Positions 60,955-64,000 of a stretch of DNA of 64,000 nt are shown here, one piece after another. The stretch covers positions 62,001-126,000 of the forward strand of contig NZ_JANUGX010000002.1 in NCBI RefSeq assembly GCF_024753245.1, written 5' to 3'. Source of the DNA: Massilia norwichensis (GTDB taxonomy: Bacteria > Pseudomonadota > Gammaproteobacteria > Burkholderiales > Burkholderiaceae_D). The first letter of the stretch is position 1; each line of letters begins with the position of its first letter. The notes beneath the pieces are model-generated. The model was not told where the DNA came from and did no database searches. It worked only from the letters and a program-made list of their open reading frames with translations. Both the position numbers and the translations under genes were made by a program.

Positions 60955-63900
60955 TGAACGACCAGGCTGAAAAACCCGAGCACAAACCGCGCCGCTGGCC
61001 GCGCCGGGTCGCGATCGGCGTGGCCGTCACCGCCGTCGTGATCGGCGGGGCCGTCTGGTACGGCGGCCGCGAGACCACGCTGCAGATGATCGCCCAGCGC
61101 GTCGCCAACGCCAGCGGCGGCAAGCTGACCATCACCGGCGTCACCGGCTCGCTGTACGGCCACATGCACATCGGCCACGTCGTGTTCCGCACCGAGACCT
61201 CCGTGATGACGGCGGACGAGATCGACATCGACTGGAAGCCTTGGCAATACCTGTCGCGCGGGGTCGAGATCGACAAGCTGTATGCGAAATCGCTGCGCGT
61301 CGAAACGCTCAAGGAAAGCGACGAACCGACCACCATGCCGACCCGCCTGGCACCGCCGTTCAAGGTCGCGGTGGACGATGCGCGCCTGGCCAGGGCGGTG
61401 TTCGTCAACAAGGGCGCGGAAACGCAGATCGACGACATCCGCGCCGGCCTGCATGGCGACAAGGAACGCTGGAAGCTCGATTACGCCAAGGCGAATACGC
61501 CCTGGGGCCAGGTCGCGGCCAGCGGCACCATCGCCAATGCCCTGCCCTACAAACTGAATGCCGATGCGAGCCTGAGCCAGACCCCGGGCGCGTCCTCGCA
61601 AGCCGGCGCGATCGCCCCGCAACTGAAGCTGCACGCCGGCGGCGACCTGCAGAACACCGTCATCGATGCCAGCGGCCAGGCCGCGCGCGCGCAGGGTACG
61701 GCCAAGCTGGTGCTGTCGCCGTTTGCCGAGATCCCGCTGCAATCCTTCGCGCTGAACGCGCAGAACATCGATCCGGGCTTCTTCAATCCGGGCCTGCCGA
61801 CCGCCGACCTGAACCTGGCGGTGGCGGCGCGCCTGGACGCCAAGCGCAACATCACCGGTTCGGTCCACCTCACCAACGACGGGCCGCAGGGCACGATCGA
61901 CCAGCAGCGCCTGCCGCTGCGGGCAATGCGCGGCCAGCTGGGCGGCAACCTGGACTCCATGAAGATCAGCGACGTGCTGCTCGACCTGGGCGGCGCCGGC
62001 CGCTTCACGGGCAGCGGCAGCGTCGAGCGCGCCCCTGAGGAAAAAGGCATCGGCACCGCGCGCTTCGCGCTGCACACCGACCGCATCGACCTGAAGCAGA
62101 TCTACGGCAGCATGAAGACGACGGCGATCGCCGGCGATCTGTCGGTGGCGAATACCCAGGACACGCAGACCCTGAACGTGAACCTGGTCGACGCCGGCAT
62201 GCGCCTGGTGGCGGAAGCGGCCCTGCAGAAGAACGTGCTCACGCTGCGCGAGGCGCGCGTCTCGGCCGGCAAGGGCAGCGTGCGCGTGACCGGCACCGCG
62301 AACCTGCTGGACACCAAGCCGTTCAAGGCGAACGTGGTCGCCAGCCGCCTCGACCCGGCCGCCTTCGGCGACTTCCCGAAGGCCGACGTCAATGCCGAGA
62401 TCAATGCAAGCGGCGCCCTCGCCCCGCAATGGCAGGTCGCGGCCGATTTCGCGCTGCGTCCGAGCCGCCTGTTCGACCAGCCGCTGTCCGGCAAGGGCAA
62501 GCTGGTGGCCGATGCCGGCGGCGCTGTTACTGGCACCGGCGCTGGTACCGGCACCGGGGCGAAGGCGGCGGGCGGGCTCCACGTGCACGACCTGAACGCC
62601 AACCTGGCGCTGGGCCGCAACACCGTAGCCCTGGCCGGTGCCTTCGGCAAGCCGGGCGAAAAGCTGGCCTGGCGCGTCGAAGGACGCGACCTGGCGGCCC
62701 TGCGCAAGGACCTGTATGGCTCGCTGGTGGCGAACGGTGTCGTCAGCGGCACGCTGGACGCCCCGCGCACCAGCTTCGAGGCCGATGCCCGCAACCTGGG
62801 CTGGGTGGCGAAGGAGCGCAGCCGCGATAACGGCACGCTGCACGCCAGCGGCGAAGCTTGGCTGGCCGGCACCAAAGATGCGAAAGTAGCCGAGGTGAAG
62901 GCCACGGGTTCGATGCAGAAGCTGAACCCGGCCGCCTTCGGCTCGCCCTTCGCCGGCAGCATCAACGGTGCTTTCGATGCCAGCGGCCGCAGCGGCGCCA
63001 ACATGGGCGGCTCGGTCAACCTGACCCTGCAACAGTCGACGCTGTCGAATTCGCCGCTGTGGGGCTATGCCAGGCTGACCGCCGACAAGCGCCATGTTTC
63101 AAACGCCGATGTCGACCTGCACCTGGGCGCCAATGTGGTGGCCGCGAAGGGTGCTTTCGGCAGCGGCCGCGACACCCTGAACTGGCGCATCGACGCGCCG
63201 CAACTGGCCGCGCTCGGCGCGGATTACGCCGGCGTGCTGCGCGGTTCCGGCACCCTGTCCGGCACCATGGACACGCCCTCGCTCACGGCCTCGCTGGAGG
63301 GCCAGAACCTGCGCCTGATGGGCACCCAGAACCTGAAATCCTTGCGCGCCACCGCGAATGTCGGTTCCGGCCGCGGCGCCGCCGACCCGCTGGCGCTCGA
63401 CGTGCAGATCGCCGATTATTCGAGCGGTGCGCCGGGCAGCGAGACCCGCATCGCCACCGCGCGCCTGCAATCGACCGGCACCCGCGGCGCGCACACCATC
63501 ACGGCCGCGGCGCGCGGCGACGCTTTTGACGCCAACGTCGCCGTCAGCGGCGGCTATTCCGGCAATACCTGGAGCGGCACCCTGAACGCGCTGCAGAACC
63601 GCGGCCGCTACGCCCTCGCGCTGGCGGCGCCGGCCCCGCTGCGCATCAGCGGCGCCCCCGGTTCCGGCATCGCCGGCCTGGCCAAGCCGGATAGAATCAG
63701 CTTCGACAACGCCACCATCCGCCTGCCGGCCGGCTCGATCACGGTGCAGTCGCTGGCCAAGAACGGCCTGCGCTGGACCAGCCGCGGCAACGCCACCGGC
63801 GTGCCGCTCAACTACCTGGCCCAGGCGTCCGACGCGATCCGCCAGAACCTGCGCGGCGACATGACCCTGGGTGCCGACTGGGCGCTCGACATGCGCGCGC

Positions 63901-64000
63901 CGAGCGTGCCCGGCGCGCCGCCGGCACTGGACGGCAGCCTGCACGTGTTCCGCGAAAAGGGCGACCTGATCGCCGGCGACGTCGCCCCGGTCGTGCTCGG
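60954..64000 (+). CDS. tamB: translocation and assembly module subunit TamB, partial
   Basis: The first about 1015 residues of TamB, running past the window end. The ATG at 60954 shares bases with the tamA stop, giving coupled translation. A basic head (HKPRRWPRR) leads to one membrane helix (VAIGVAVTAVVIGGAVWYGG), the inner-membrane anchor. The rest is repetitive beta-helix sequence (SLYGHMHIGHVVFRT and similar Gly/Asp-rich strands). The DUF490 C-terminal domain, which contacts TamA, lies beyond 64000. Together the pair bridges the envelope and is implicated in outer-membrane protein insertion and lipid transport. Confidence 0.93.
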   Translation, partial: MNDQAEKPEHKPRRWPRRVAIGVAVTAVVIGGAVWYGGRETTLQMIAQRVANASGGKLTITGVTGSLYGHMHIGHVVFRTETSVMTADEIDIDWKPWQYLSRGVEIDKLYAKSLRVETLKESDEPTTMPTRLAPPFKVAVDDARLARAVFVNKGAETQIDDIRAGLHGDKERWKLDYAKANTPWGQVAASGTIANALPYKLNADASLSQTPGASSQAGAIAPQLKLHAGGDLQNTVIDASGQAARAQGTAKLVLSPFAEIPLQSFALNAQNIDPGFFNPGLPTADLNLAVAARLDAKRNITGSVHLTNDGPQGTIDQQRLPLRAMRGQLGGNLDSMKISDVLLDLGGAGRFTGSGSVERAPEEKGIGTARFALHTDRIDLKQIYGSMKTTAIAGDLSVANTQDTQTLNVNLVDAGMRLVAEAALQKNVLTLREARVSAGKGSVRVTGTANLLDTKPFKANVVASRLDPAAFGDFPKADVNAEINASGALAPQWQVAADFALRPSRLFDQPLSGKGKLVADAGGAVTGTGAGTGTGAKAAGGLHVHDLNANLALGRNTVALAGAFGKPGEKLAWRVEGRDLAALRKDLYGSLVANGVVSGTLDAPRTSFEADARNLGWVAKERSRDNGTLHASGEAWLAGTKDAKVAEVKATGSMQKLNPAAFGSPFAGSINGAFDASGRSGANMGGSVNLTLQQSTLSNSPLWGYARLTADKRHVSNADVDLHLGANVVAAKGAFGSGRDTLNWRIDAPQLAALGADYAGVLRGSGTLSGTMDTPSLTASLEGQNLRLMGTQNLKSLRATANVGSGRGAADPLALDVQIADYSSGAPGSETRIATARLQSTGTRGAHTITAAARGDAFDANVAVSGGYSGNTWSGTLNALQNRGRYALALAAPAPLRISGAPGSGIAGLAKPDRISFDNATIRLPAGSITVQSLAKNGLRWTSRGNATGVPLNYLAQASDAIRQNLRGDMTLGADWALDMRAPSVPGAPPALDGSLHVFREKGDLIAGDVAPVVL

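Noticed and set aside
60897..63095. 732-codon minus-strand frame opposite tamB
   Set aside because: Repetitive shadow of the tamB beta-strand codons; starts and composition do not fit a real protein.
1..64000. CRISPR array, tRNA, rRNA or prophage genes
   Set aside because: No regular direct-repeat/spacer array, no cloverleaf-like gene, no ribosomal RNA stretch and no phage structural genes were found on reading the intergenic regions.

Overview
The window looks like a chromosomal segment of a high-G+C betaproteobacterium. The protein set fits an Oxalobacteraceae member of the Massilia/Telluria type: DUF2058, host-attachment protein, DUF3016, LpqC-type PHB esterase, TamA/TamB, many sensor kinases and chemoreceptors, and dispersed REP-like palindromes. 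This placement is inference from family content and codon bias, not from a marker gene. I see no rRNA, tRNA, CRISPR array or prophage.

Layout. 1-8.4 kb: CorC/HlyC-type CBS membrane protein, a chemoreceptor, a DUF2945 protein, a host-attachment-family protein, a tiny lipoprotein, a lipocalin, an AraC/GyrI regulator, DUF2058, a PHB-type esterase and a CopG-family regulator. 8.4-15.0 kb: a minus-strand operon of TonB-dependent receptor, GH20 hexosaminidase and AmpG-like permease, a complete route for taking up and cleaving amino-sugar oligomers. 15.2-19.5 kb: a disordered protein, then a periplasmic binding protein translationally joined to a PAS sensor kinase. 19.6-24.2 kb: UvsE endonuclease and a minus-strand membrane protein/methyltransferase/GtrA/GT2 operon. 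24.5-28.3 kb: bestrophin, succinate-type CoA transferase, alpha/beta hydrolase and a ParB-like protein. 28.5-31.7 kb: a three-gene heme module (catalase-like protein, unknown protein, DyP peroxidase). 31.8-38.4 kb: a Ser/Gly repeat protein, serine hydrolase, LLM flavoprotein, glycine-rich small protein, YecD-like hydrolase, M1 peptidase and Ala-rich lipoprotein. 38.6-47.7 kb: M16 protease, isochorismatase-like hydrolase, an apparent deletion junction joining the start of an amidohydrolase to a beheaded chemoreceptor, a MepK-like murein hydrolase, two unknown exported proteins, an M20 carboxypeptidase and a thioesterase. 47.8-56.5 kb: DUF3016, Nei glycosylase, then signalling genes (DUF3369 HD-GYP regulator, hybrid kinase, GAF kinase). 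56.6-64 kb: small hypotheticals, a REP-associated transposase (RAYT) framed by perfect inverted REPs, queC, tamA and the start of tamB.

The most unusual items are the catalase-like/unknown/DyP operon, the RAYT with its 30-bp inverted REP pair, the amidohydrolase::chemoreceptor junction, a concentric double palindrome upstream of the CopG regulator, and the Ser/Gly repeat protein. All functional calls rest on reading the translated sequence; no database search was run.
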